Shown in pieces: positions 1-7,024 of a stretch of DNA of 12,866 nt. Made by a program: the position numbers and the translations under genes. The stretch is from Holophagales bacterium UBA5066 (lineage in GTDB: Bacteria; Acidobacteriota; Thermoanaerobaculia; UBA5066): positions 1 to 12,866 of the forward strand of contig DIAY01000181.1 in the NCBI GenBank assembly GCA_002414905.1, in the 5' to 3' direction. The notes beneath the pieces are model-generated. The model was not told the DNA's origin and made no database searches. It saw only the letters and a list, made by a program, of their open reading frames with translations. Position 1 is the first letter of the stretch. Each line of letters starts with the position of its first letter.

Positions 1-1763
1 GTCAGGTGCGGCGCGGCCATCGACGTCCCCGACATCGTCGCCGCCGGACTGCCGCCGGTGTACTGGAAGCCCGCGGTGGGGGAATAGGTCACTCCGGTCT
101 GGACCGAGGTGATCGAGGCGCCCGGACCCGCGATGTCCGGCTTGGGACCTGCGGGAACGCTCTCCCGCCGCGGTCCCCGCGACGAGAAGGAGGCGAGGGT
201 GTCGGACCCCGGGAAGAGAGCGACCACGACGCCGCTCGCGAGCTGAGCTTTCAGCCGGTTGGCATCGGAGAGAGCAATCAGGACCGACGGGATCGTCACC
301 GTCACGTCGTCGCCGCCCATGCCGAGCGTCCCCTCGACGTTGTTGGCGACGACGACGGCGATCGCCCCCGCGGTCTGGGCGCGCTTGGCCTTCTCGACGA
401 AGAGGCAGTCGCCCCGGTTGACCAGCGCGACCTTTCCGGCCAGCGCCGCGCCATTCGTGATCGTCGCGCACGCATCTGCCGGTGTGGCCATGACGAGGGG
501 CCCGACGGTTCCGTCCGCCGGCGGCGTCCCCCCGAAGTTGGCCGTCCCCGCGCCGAAGACACCCGCGACGGATGCGGGCTGAAGGACCCGGAGCGAGCCG
601 GCCGTGATCCCCGAGTCGACCGAGGCCGCGACCGAGATCGCGTAATCCGAGGATCCCGGGCTGCCGGTGACGAAATAGGTGTCGCCGCTGTTCCCCGCCG
701 AGCAGACGACCACGACCCCGGCCCGCGCGGCGTTGTCCGCTGCCAGCGCGCTGGAATCGTCTCTCTCTCCGAACTCCGAGCCGAGCGACAGGTTGACGAC
801 GTCGAGCCTGTCGGAAAAATCGCCGTCCTTGTTCGGGTCGACCGCCCACTCGAGGGCCTGGGTCACGAGGCCGGTCGATCCCGAGCAGCCGAAGACGCGC
901 AGCGCGTAGAGGCTCGCCTTCGGGGCGACTCCCGGACCGATCTTCAGCGACGAGAACTGGATGTTCCCGTCGTAGGGTCCCGTGAAGGTGGTGCCGTCGG
1001 CCCTGACTCCCGAACCGCCCACGGTGCCGGCCACGTGGCTCCCGTGCCCGCCGCAGTCCATCGGGTCCGGGTCGGGCTTCGCGCCGCCTCCGGAGCCGTA
1101 GGTGTCACCCGCGAAATCGTACCCGCCGACGACGCGCGCCGTCGGGAAATACGTGTCGGGGGCCACCGTCCGGTCATTGGCCCGGTAGTCGTTCTCCACG
1201 CCGCTTCCGCCGAACATGGCGTGCTGATAGTCCAGGCCGCTGTCGATGATCCCGACCCTCATTCCCTCGCCCGCGTTTCCGTACGCCTGCCACACCTGCG
1301 ACGGCACGCCGAGGAAGGGGACGCTCGTGGAGTTGGCCGGAACGTGGAGAACCAGAGGCCGGACCGACTTCACCCCCGGCAAAGCGCGGATCGCGTCGAC
1401 CCGCGCGGGGTCAGCGAAGATCGCAATGCCGTTGAAGACCCTCTGCGTCCGGTACTGGACACGGGCACCGATCTGGGGAGCCGCCATCAGCTGCTCGACT
1501 CGGAGCTGGGCGCTTTCCAGCTCCGTCACCCTGGCGACGGACACACCGAGCGCGGTCTTTCGTCCCGCGGCGCCCGCCTTCAGCCAGCTCTCGACGGCCG
1601 GCTCTCCCTCCAGCTCGACCATCCACTGGTGAGGGTCGGTCCGGGGCTCTCTGGCGAGGAGGAGAGGCGAAAAAAGGAGAAGGGCCAGCGCGGAGGTTGC
1701 GAACCGCATCAAGCCTGCAACGGGACCCTGCGGCCATACAGAGCGCAGAATAGAGACGGGCAT
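1..1763 (-). CDS. Secreted subtilisin-like serine protease (peptidase S8 with I9 propeptide and PA insert), 3' end cut by window edge
   Basis: About 587 residues are present and the frame runs off the left edge. The first ~37 residues form a signal peptide with a hydrophobic run (ALALLLFSPLLLA). Residues ~45-145 look like an inhibitor I9 propeptide that would be removed on maturation. The S8 fold follows, with all catalytic motifs readable: Asp174 in GIIDSGLD, His240 in GGHGSHVAGT, oxyanion Asn358 in SAGNSG and Ser581 in GTSMAAPH. The 223-residue gap between Asn and Ser holds a PA domain (~375-500), as in Vpr/lactocepin-type secreted proteases. The ATG at 1763 is preferred because GGAAGGTGGA precedes it; an ATG at 1709 would give a tighter signal peptide but has a poor ribosome site. 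The product is probably extracellular or cell-surface and degrades protein. The C-terminus (further domains, sorting signal) lies outside the window. The family call is secure; the substrate is unknown. Confidence 0.93.
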   Translation of the reverse strand, partial: MPVSILRSVWPQGPVAGLMRFATSALALLLFSPLLLAREPRTDPHQWMVELEGEPAVESWLKAGAAGRKTALGVSVARVTELESAQLRVEQLMAAPQIGARVQYRTQRVFNGIAIFADPARVDAIRALPGVKSVRPLVLHVPANSTSVPFLGVPSQVWQAYGNAGEGMRVGIIDSGLDYQHAMFGGSGVENDYRANDRTVAPDTYFPTARVVGGYDFAGDTYGSGGGAKPDPDPMDCGGHGSHVAGTVGGSGVRADGTTFTGPYDGNIQFSSLKIGPGVAPKASLYALRVFGCSGSTGLVTQALEWAVDPNKDGDFSDRLDVVNLSLGSEFGERDDSSALAADNAARAGVVVVCSAGNSGDTYFVTGSPGSSDYAISVAASVDSGITAGSLRVLQPASVAGVFGAGTANFGGTPPADGTVGPLVMATPADACATITNGAALAGKVALVNRGDCLFVEKAKRAQTAGAIAVVVANNVEGTLGMGGDDVTVTIPSVLIALSDANRLKAQLASGVVVALFPGSDTLASFSSRGPRRESVPAGPKPDIAGPGASITSVQTGVTYSPTAGFQYTGGSPAATMSGTSMAAPHL

Positions 1764-1883
1764 GACTCCACCTTCCGGGACAGATTCCCCGAGCCGGGAG
1801 GATGGACCCGGCCCGGCCCGGAATCAAACCGAAGAACCCGCGGCAGGGCGCGTCCGGAAGGTCCGTCGCCGTGGCGTGACAGG

Positions 1884-2765
1884 TCAGCCTATCCGCGAGC
1901 GGTACTGGACGAGCGCCACGCCGGCAAGGACGACGGCCATCCCGAGAGCCATTCGCGAGTTGAACGTCTCCCCGAGGAACGCCGCTCCGAGCAGAACGGC
2001 GATGACCGGGTTGAGGTAGGCATAGGTTCCTGCTCGCGCGGGATTCCACGTCTTCGAAAGGTAGAGGTGGGCCGTGTACGCGATGCACGAGCCGAAGACG
2101 GCGAGATAGCCGATGGCCAGCAGCGCCTTCGGCGTGACCGGCCCGCTCACGAACCCACCCCCGAAGGGCGCGAGCACCGTGCCGAAGAGGGCTGCGGCGA
2201 GCATCTCGAGACCCGCGTTCGTCAGGGCACCCCCTCCCTTGACGTACTTCCTGTGGTGAAGCGTTCCGACCGCCCAGAGCGCGGTTGCCAGCAGAACTGC
2301 CGCGACGCCTCCGAGGTCGACGCCACCGCTCGTCCCCGGCCCGACGAGCAGGACCACTCCCGCCAGGCCGAGGCCCGTTCCGAGCCAGCCGCGGCCGCCG
2401 AGGGGCTCCGTCCGGGCCGTAAGGATGCCGAACCAGGCGGGCGTCAGGGCCGCCAGGACCGCCGCGACGCCCGAGCTGACGCGCGTCTCCGACCAGACGA
2501 TGAGGGCGTTGCAGACGCCGAGGAGCAGGACGCCGACGAGAGCCAGGTGCGGCAGCTCTTTCCTCGAAGGCCAGCGCTCGCGGAAGAGGCGGCCGACCGC
2601 CAGCGTGAGGACCGAGGCAACGCCGAACCGGACCGCGACCATCCCGTAGGGTGGAAACGACGCGAGCGCGACGGCGATGGCGAAGTACGTGCTTCCCCAC
2701 ACCACCGCGCAGACGGCGTAGGCGACCCACGGAAGGACGCTCGCGCGGGGGACGGCGCCGGGCAA
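1884..2765 (-). CDS. EamA-family (DMT superfamily) transporter, YedA/RhaT-like
   Basis: This is a 293-residue integral membrane protein, the usual length for ten-TM drug/metabolite transporters built from two EamA repeats (about residues 10-140 and 150-290). The first helix carries the typical VVWGSTYFAI motif, and the penultimate helices carry TYAYLNPVIAVLLG followed by a LGE turn, close to YedA-type members. These proteins export amino acids or other small metabolites across the inner membrane; the substrate cannot be read from sequence. The start is a TTG at 2765, ten bases after the ridA stop, with GGGAG overlapping that stop codon as ribosome site, so translation is probably coupled to ridA. 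About 120 bases separate its stop from the protease start. That gap contains GC-rich CCGGG repeats but no clear T-tailed hairpin. Confidence 0.88.
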   Translation of the reverse strand: MPGAVPRASVLPWVAYAVCAVVWGSTYFAIAVALASFPPYGMVAVRFGVASVLTLAVGRLFRERWPSRKELPHLALVGVLLLGVCNALIVWSETRVSSGVAAVLAALTPAWFGILTARTEPLGGRGWLGTGLGLAGVVLLVGPGTSGGVDLGGVAAVLLATALWAVGTLHHRKYVKGGGALTNAGLEMLAAALFGTVLAPFGGGFVSGPVTPKALLAIGYLAVFGSCIAYTAHLYLSKTWNPARAGTYAYLNPVIAVLLGAAFLGETFNSRMALGMAVVLAGVALVQYRSRIG

Positions 2766-2775
2766 GGGCGCCGCC

Positions 2776-3156
2776 CTACTCCCGCAGCGCCGCCACCGCC
2801 TGCACCTCGACGAGGTAGCCGTGGTGGAGCTCCTTCACCGGAACGACGGCACGCGCGGGCCGGTGCGCTCCGAGGACCCTTGCGTAGGCCGCATTCACGC
2901 GAGGCCAGAGCGAGATATCGGCGACGTAGACGGTGACGGACAGGAGCAGGTCGAGCCCGCTTCCCGCCGCCTCGAGAATCGCCTCCACGTTCCTTAGCGC
3001 CCTCTCGGTCTGCTCCTCGGCTTCGCCCGGAGACCGCCCCGGTGCGGCGACGTCGTGAGGGAGCTGCCCGGAGACGAAGACGAGACCGCCGTGGACGATG
3101 GCCTGCGAGTAGTGTCCGGCGGGGTGGGGTGCGCGCGGCGTCTCGACGCTCTTCAT
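2776..3156 (-). CDS. ridA: RidA (YjgF/YER057c/UK114) family 2-iminobutanoate/2-iminopropanoate deaminase
   Basis: The product is 126 residues, the standard size of this trimeric cytosolic family, which hydrolyses reactive enamine/imine intermediates left by PLP enzymes. Visible hallmarks are HYSQA at 15-19, VFVSGQLP around 26-33, the conserved catalytic Arg102 in HRPARAVV (equivalent to the E. coli RidA Arg) and Glu117 near the C-terminus. Both active-site residues are therefore kept, so it is likely an active Rid enzyme, although subfamily (RidA versus Rid1-7) is not certain. The ATG at 3156 gives a family-typical N-terminus; the frame is open further upstream but that extension is not RidA-like. 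It is the first gene of a probable two-gene unit with the EamA transporter and is divergent from the aldolase gene. Confidence 0.88.
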   Translation of the reverse strand: MKSVETPRAPHPAGHYSQAIVHGGLVFVSGQLPHDVAAPGRSPGEAEEQTERALRNVEAILEAAGSGLDLLLSVTVYVADISLWPRVNAAYARVLGAHRPARAVVPVKELHHGYLVEVQAVAALRE

Positions 3157-3234
3157 CCCCCGAGATTCCGCCGGACGTCCCTTCGGCGTCAACCTACCCT
3201 CAGCGGAGGGGGACGGCCCCTGTATTCTTCCGCC
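3157..3234. promoter_or_regulatory. Divergent promoter region between ridA and the aldolase, possibly giving leaderless mRNAs
   Basis: This 78-base spacer must hold the starts for both divergent genes. Toward ridA, a TTGACG (-35, complement of 3187-3192), an 18-base spacer and GAATCT (-10, complement of 3163-3168) lie so that transcription would begin at about the ATG. Toward the aldolase, TATTCT at 3223-3228 sits 6 bases before the ATG at 3235, again placing the +1 at about the start codon; its -35 is not recognisable. Neither start has a well-placed Shine-Dalgarno sequence. The only GGAGGGGG is about 20 bases upstream of the aldolase ATG. These are pattern-based calls. Confidence 0.4.
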
Positions 3235-4125
3235 ATGAACGGCATCTTTCCTCCGTTGCCCACTCCGTTCCGGGAAGACGGGGGGCTCGACCTCGGGCTT
3301 CTGGCCGCTCTCGTCGAGGGGCTGAACGGGACCGGACTCGCCGGGTTCCTCGCTCTCGGATCGAACGGCGAGGCGGTGCACGTGGACGAGGCGGAGGCCG
3401 AGAGCGTCGTCAGGGCGGTGCGGCAGGCGGCGGCGCCCGGGATGACCCTCCTCGCCGGCACCGGTCGTCTCTCGACGCGAGCCACCATCGAGGCGACGAA
3501 GCGGGCGGCCGGAGCGGGCGCCGACGCCGTCCTCGTCGTCACGCCGTTCTTCTTCAAGGGCTCGATGTCGGCCGACGCGCTCGTCGCTCACTTCGACGCG
3601 GTCGCAGACGCCTCCCCCGTCCCCGACTTTTTCTACAACGTCCCCGCGAACACGGGCGTTAACGCGTCACCGGCTACGGTCGCCCGTGTCGCGGCGCACC
3701 CGAACGTAAAGGGCGTGAAGGACAGCTCGGGCGACATCGGCCAGCTGGCCGAGCTCGTCCGGCTCGCGCCGCCCGGGAAACCGTTCTCGGTCCTCTCGGG
3801 GAACTACGGGGCAGCACTGCCGGGATACGCCGTCGGTGCGACCGGAGCGATCCTCGCCGCCGCGAACGTCGCTCCGGCGGAGTGCGTGGCGATCCGCAAC
3901 GCGTTCCTTGCGGGACGGCTCGACGAAGCGCGGGAGCTCCATTTGCGCCTTCTTCCCGTGGCCCGCGCCGTGACCAGCCAGTTCGGCGTGCCTGGCCTGA
4001 AAGCGGCGCTGGAGCTGTTGGGACGTCCTTGCGGTGTTCCCCGCCGGCCGCTGCTCCCCCTCGCCGCAGGCCCGCGGGAGGAAGTCCGTCACGCCCTCGT
4101 AGAGGCCCGTCTCCTGCCCCGTTGA
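3235..4125 (+). CDS. DHDPS/NAL-superfamily class I aldolase, closest in motifs to 4-hydroxy-2-oxoglutarate aldolase (HOGA)
   Basis: The 296-residue TIM-barrel protein has the family's usual length. The Schiff-base Lys162 sits in VKGVKDSSGD and the catalytic Tyr134 in FYNVPANTG. The pyruvate-binding loop reads GSNGE (42-46) instead of the GTTGE of DapA. GSNGE, the YxVPANTG motif and the tail segments AVTSQFGVPGLK and GPCGVPRRPL-like sequence are more like vertebrate HOGA1, which cleaves 4-hydroxy-2-oxoglutarate to pyruvate and glyoxylate in hydroxyproline breakdown. This is motif-based, and other 2-keto acid aldolase or synthase activities in the superfamily remain possible. It is cytosolic, monocistronic or leading into the RSH gene 79 bases downstream, and divergent from ridA, which fits a 2-keto/imino acid metabolism neighbourhood. 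Confidence 0.85.
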   Translation: MNGIFPPLPTPFREDGGLDLGLLAALVEGLNGTGLAGFLALGSNGEAVHVDEAEAESVVRAVRQAAAPGMTLLAGTGRLSTRATIEATKRAAGAGADAVLVVTPFFFKGSMSADALVAHFDAVADASPVPDFFYNVPANTGVNASPATVARVAAHPNVKGVKDSSGDIGQLAELVRLAPPGKPFSVLSGNYGAALPGYAVGATGAILAAANVAPAECVAIRNAFLAGRLDEARELHLRLLPVARAVTSQFGVPGLKAALELLGRPCGVPRRPLLPLAAGPREEVRHALVEARLLPR

Positions 4126-4142
4126 GGGCCGCCCGGTTTCGC

Positions 4143-4171
4143 TTGCCGGGACCTCGCGCTGACGAGAGAAT
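4143..4171 (+). promoter_or_regulatory. Candidate sigma-70-type promoter for the HAMP-RSH gene
   Basis: TTGCCG at 4143-4148, a 17-base spacer and GAGAAT at 4166-4171 match four of six consensus bases in each hexamer at ideal spacing. The site lies in the 79-base gap after the aldolase stop, and the predicted +1 near 4178 leaves a short leader before the TTG start at 4205. The -10 lies in a small A-rich island unusual for this DNA. It is consensus matching only. Confidence 0.35.
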
Positions 4172-4204
4172 CAGGGGCACGGTCCTTGCCGTGACGAGGT
4201 CGAC

Positions 4205-5755
4205 TTGAGCCTTTCCGGCGTACCTGCCCGGGGCGTCCCGCTCGGCTGGCGACTGGGTCTGACAACTTCCGTCATCGTGACGCTCGTCCTGGGCGTCCTG
4301 ACGGGAGTCGTGCAGAAACGCGAGATCGAGAGAGGGCGTGAGGATCGCCGCCTCCTCCTCGAGCAGACGCTGGCGCCGCTCGCAGCCGACGTCGAGGAAG
4401 CCACGGACCTTGCAAGAGTCCAGTCGCGCCTCTCCCGCTTCCAGATCGCCCACTTCACCCGCGGGCACGGGAGCGTGAGGGTCCTCCTCCTCGACGCGAA
4501 GGGCAACGTCGTCGCCACGCCGCTCACCGGGCCGGTGCCGAAACCACCGAAAGACGCGCTCACCGCGCGCGTGCCGGTCCGGTCCCGGCTCCTGCCCGGG
4601 CAGCAGGGCGCGCTCGAGATCTGGCAGGACGAGACCCGCTTCCGCGACACGGCAGCCCGCCGCTGGCGACAGTGGCTCCTCTCCCTCGGAGTCGCGGCGG
4701 CCTGCATTCTCATCTCCCTCTACCTCGCCTACGTCTTCCTGATCGAGCGGCCGCTGAGGCGCCTCCTGGAAGGCGTGAGGCAGATGGAGCAGGGGTACTG
4801 GAGCGGCCTGGAAATTCCCAGGGGCGCGTGGGAGATGCGCTGGCTGGCTTATCGCTTCCGGAACCTCGGGACCCAGCTGGAGGAAACCGTCCGCCGCCTC
4901 GTGGAGGCCGAGCGCCGGACGTTTGTCGGCCTGCGCCCGGTGCCGGCGACGGCGCCCTTGGAACCAAAAGGTGCCGAGAAGCCCGCCCCGGGTGCCTCGC
5001 TGCAGGAGGAGGCGTTCCGGAAGCGGATCCTTCGCCGATACCTCGTGGCGCGGTGCCGGTTCCTCGAGACGCGGGAGCCTTCCGACCCGGCCGCTCGCAC
5101 CGTGGCGTACGAAGTCTGGGAGAGGGACGTCCACGAGGCGCAGCGCCTCGGCGAGAGCCCTTTGAAGTCACGCCTCGAGGACGCCGCGTTCCGGATCCTC
5201 GAGCCCGACGCCTATGCTGACGTGAGCCGCCGGGCGGCGGGCCTCACCTCGTCGCGCAGGAACTGGATCCGGGATCGGGAAGCCGAGCTGAAGTCGGCGC
5301 TCGCCGAGGCGGGGGTCAAGCCGCGCGCGCTCCAGCACCGGGTCAAGCACCTCGCCGGCATCTGGCGAAAGATGAAGTCCAAGGGACTCGCGATCGAGCA
5401 GATCCACGACATCTTCGCCTTCCGGATCCTCCTCGAGTCCGAGGAGGAGTGCTACCTGGCGCTTTCGGCTCTCCACCACCGGTTCGAAGCGCTCCTCCTG
5501 CGCTTCAAGGACTACATCGCCGAGCCGAAAGACAACGGGTACCAGAGCCTTCACACCTGCATCCGCGCGCCTGGCGGCCTCGTCTACGAGGTCCAGATCC
5601 GGACCGTGGCGATGCACACCCTGGCCGAAGGCGGCGGCGCGGCGCACTGGAAGTACAAGAAGGATGGCACGCCCGAGATCGAGGACGACGAGCTCCCGCA
5701 GGGAGTCCTCGTCAGCCTGACCGACGCCCTCCGCCGCCGCGGCATCGGCGGCTGA
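4205..5755 (+). CDS. Membrane-anchored HAMP-RelA/SpoT fusion: putative ligand-responsive (p)ppGpp synthetase
   Basis: The protein has 516 residues. TM1 is at ~17-35, a periplasmic Cache/PDC-like region (VRVLLLDAKGNVVATP at 91-106) runs to ~150, TM2 is at ~158-180, and a HAMP domain covers ~181-235 (ERPLRRLLEG, then WEMRWLAYRF). After a Pro/Ala linker come ~265-345, matching the segment that joins HD and synthetase in long RSH enzymes (QRLGESPLKSRLEDAAFRIL), and the synthetase at ~371-490. Synthetase landmarks are intact: RVKH 379-382, Asp402 in HDIFAFRI, KDYIAEPKDNGYQSLH 435-450, Glu462 in VYEVQIRT and HWKYK 481-485. HD hydrolase, TGS and ACT domains are missing. It likely makes (p)ppGpp from ATP and GDP/GTP under control of an external signal. 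The TTG start has GAGGT five bases upstream. The domain calls are firm; activity and ligand are inferred. Confidence 0.9.
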   Translation: MSLSGVPARGVPLGWRLGLTTSVIVTLVLGVLTGVVQKREIERGREDRRLLLEQTLAPLAADVEEATDLARVQSRLSRFQIAHFTRGHGSVRVLLLDAKGNVVATPLTGPVPKPPKDALTARVPVRSRLLPGQQGALEIWQDETRFRDTAARRWRQWLLSLGVAAACILISLYLAYVFLIERPLRRLLEGVRQMEQGYWSGLEIPRGAWEMRWLAYRFRNLGTQLEETVRRLVEAERRTFVGLRPVPATAPLEPKGAEKPAPGASLQEEAFRKRILRRYLVARCRFLETREPSDPAARTVAYEVWERDVHEAQRLGESPLKSRLEDAAFRILEPDAYADVSRRAAGLTSSRRNWIRDREAELKSALAEAGVKPRALQHRVKHLAGIWRKMKSKGLAIEQIHDIFAFRILLESEEECYLALSALHHRFEALLLRFKDYIAEPKDNGYQSLHTCIRAPGGLVYEVQIRTVAMHTLAEGGGAAHWKYKKDGTPEIEDDELPQGVLVSLTDALRRRGIGG

Positions 5756-5771
5756 GCGACCGCGCCGGGCG

Positions 5772-7007
5772 TCAGTCCTGCACCGGGGCCATCCTCCAGA
5801 GCCCGGCGGCGTCGCCCTTCCACGAACCGGTGAATCGCCCGCGCAGCCGCACTTCCCAGCGTGACTCCATGTCGAGCTCAGGAGGGAGCTCCCCGGGGCA
5901 GCCGTCGCTGACGTCGCGCCCGTGGCACCACCTCGTCCCGCCGGCGAAGGCCCCGCGAGCAGAGGACCAGAACGCCCGGGCAGCGTCCGTGTCGGGAAGC
6001 GTCACCTCGTCGAGGAGCTCCTCCTCCAGCTCGACCGCGGACCCTTCCGCGTCCCTCACGGCCGTCCGCTCCGGGCCCGCCGCGTCGAAGCCCGTGACCT
6101 TGAGGAACGCCGCCGCCGCCGCCGCCGCCCGCGCCGGGTCGTCTCCCATCATTCCGAGGAGGGAATCCACACCGCGCGGGTGACCGAGCACGCCGAGCAT
6201 CCGAGGTCCGGTCGCTCCCCTGTTCGAGGGGCCCCGATCGGCGGCTGCAGACAGAAGGAAGGAGAGGTCCGGCGCGTCGCCCAGGATCGCGAGAAGACGC
6301 AGCCACTCCGCGTTGTCCTCTCCTTCCGAACGGGCCCGGGCCCGGCAGGCCTCCAGGGCAGCCGGGAGAGAGAACCAGGCGGCCGCTTCGACCGCCTCGA
6401 GCGCGACGGCAGGATCGGGGTCGGCGAGGCCGCGCGCTACGAGCTCCGGCCGCGGTGCCTCGCCGAGGAGAAGGGCGAGCCGCCAGGCGGCCGCGCGGAC
6501 TGCGGGGTCCGCGTCGCCGGCGAGCCGCTCTTCGAGGCGCGCGGGGGCGCCGGGGGCCCGCTGGAGGGCAAGGGCGGTCGCCGCCGCCAGCGCGAGCCCG
6601 GCATCGGCGGAAGCAGCGAGCGTGCCAAGCTCCTCCCGCGTCTCCCGCGAGGGGCCGTGACCCAGCGCTTCCGCGAGTCCGGCTCGTCCTTCTCCGCCCG
6701 AGGCGACAAAGGCGTCGAGTACCGCGCGTGCGCCGTCGCGACCCGATCCCAGAAGCGGGAAAGCCGCGGCAAATGCCGCGCTCGCGTCGTCCGATGCGAG
6801 TCCCGGCGCGACGAGGTCGAAGAGGTCTCCGCGCGCGAGAGCGAGGCCGTCCGCGTGCGCCTCGATCCGCGCGTCGAAGCGCGCCAGGTCCTGTCGGGTC
6901 AGCTCGGGTGACGAAAGCCCCTCGCGCCGCAGGGCCCAGAGAAAAGCGAGCTCCTCGAGGTGCTCCTCGAGAACGTCACGCAGCAGCGGGGCCTTCGGCG
7001 AAAGCAC
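5772..7007 (-). CDS. TIGR02270 family T6SS-associated HEAT-repeat protein
   Basis: The 411-residue protein matches TIGR02270 in length and in its N-terminal signature (LEEHLEELAFLWALRREG, then ARFDARIEAHADGL). Alanine-rich helical pairs of HEAT type span ~75-305, including an AAAAAAA run at 294-300, and the C-terminal ~90 residues (AFWSSARGAF, GTRWCHGRD) are conserved-family-like. There is no signal peptide or TM segment, so it is probably cytosolic. Function is not established; members recur in T6SS vgrG loci with DUF6484 and DUF2169 genes, so a scaffolding or adaptor role is a guess. The GTG start at 7007 has GGAAGG nine bases upstream and lies 17 bases after the DUF6484 stop, as the last gene of the operon. 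Its stop is 16 bases from that of the convergent HAMP-RSH gene. Confidence 0.85.
   Translation of the reverse strand: MLSPKAPLLRDVLEEHLEELAFLWALRREGLSSPELTRQDLARFDARIEAHADGLALARGDLFDLVAPGLASDDASAAFAAAFPLLGSGRDGARAVLDAFVASGGEGRAGLAEALGHGPSRETREELGTLAASADAGLALAAATALALQRAPGAPARLEERLAGDADPAVRAAAWRLALLLGEAPRPELVARGLADPDPAVALEAVEAAAWFSLPAALEACRARARSEGEDNAEWLRLLAILGDAPDLSFLLSAAADRGPSNRGATGPRMLGVLGHPRGVDSLLGMMGDDPARAAAAAAAFLKVTGFDAAGPERTAVRDAEGSAVELEEELLDEVTLPDTDAARAFWSSARGAFAGGTRWCHGRDVSDGCPGELPPELDMESRWEVRLRGRFTGSWKGDAAGLWRMAPVQD
6109..6129. repeat. (GCC)7 trinucleotide run inside the TIGR02270 gene
   Basis: Seven perfect GCC units encode the run of seven alanines (residues 294-300) on the minus strand. 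The run is in frame, so slippage would change the alanine number without breaking the gene. In DNA of this GC content such runs are not rare. Confidence 0.8.
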
Positions 7008-7024
7008 TTCTCTGCCCTTCCGTC

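Noticed and set aside
1764..1883. Possible intrinsic terminator after the EamA gene (CCGGG repeats, CGCC/GGCG pairs)
   Set aside because: No stable stem with normal loop followed by a T tract could be drawn; the repeats look like GC-rich background.
1411..2730. A 439-codon minus-strand frame covering most of the EamA gene
   Set aside because: Its translation is Arg/Pro-rich with no domain, whereas the overlapping frame gives an unmistakable ten-helix EamA protein.
6..2936. A 976-codon open frame on the plus strand
   Set aside because: It is Arg/Asp/Gly-rich low-complexity translation antisense to three recognisable genes (S8 protease, EamA transporter, RidA). Such frames are common by-products of GC-rich coding DNA.
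3157..3591. N-terminal extension of the RidA frame
   Set aside because: It runs antisense into the aldolase gene; RidA proteins are about 126 residues and the ATG at 3156 fits.
3235..4125. Annotation as dapA (4-hydroxy-tetrahydrodipicolinate synthase)
   Set aside because: The GSNGE loop and the C-terminal motifs fit HOGA-type enzymes better than the DapA GTTGE pattern; only the superfamily is certain.
3674..5134. A 486-codon minus-strand frame opposite the aldolase and HAMP-RSH genes
   Set aside because: It is antisense to two recognised genes, with composition-driven sequence and no motif.
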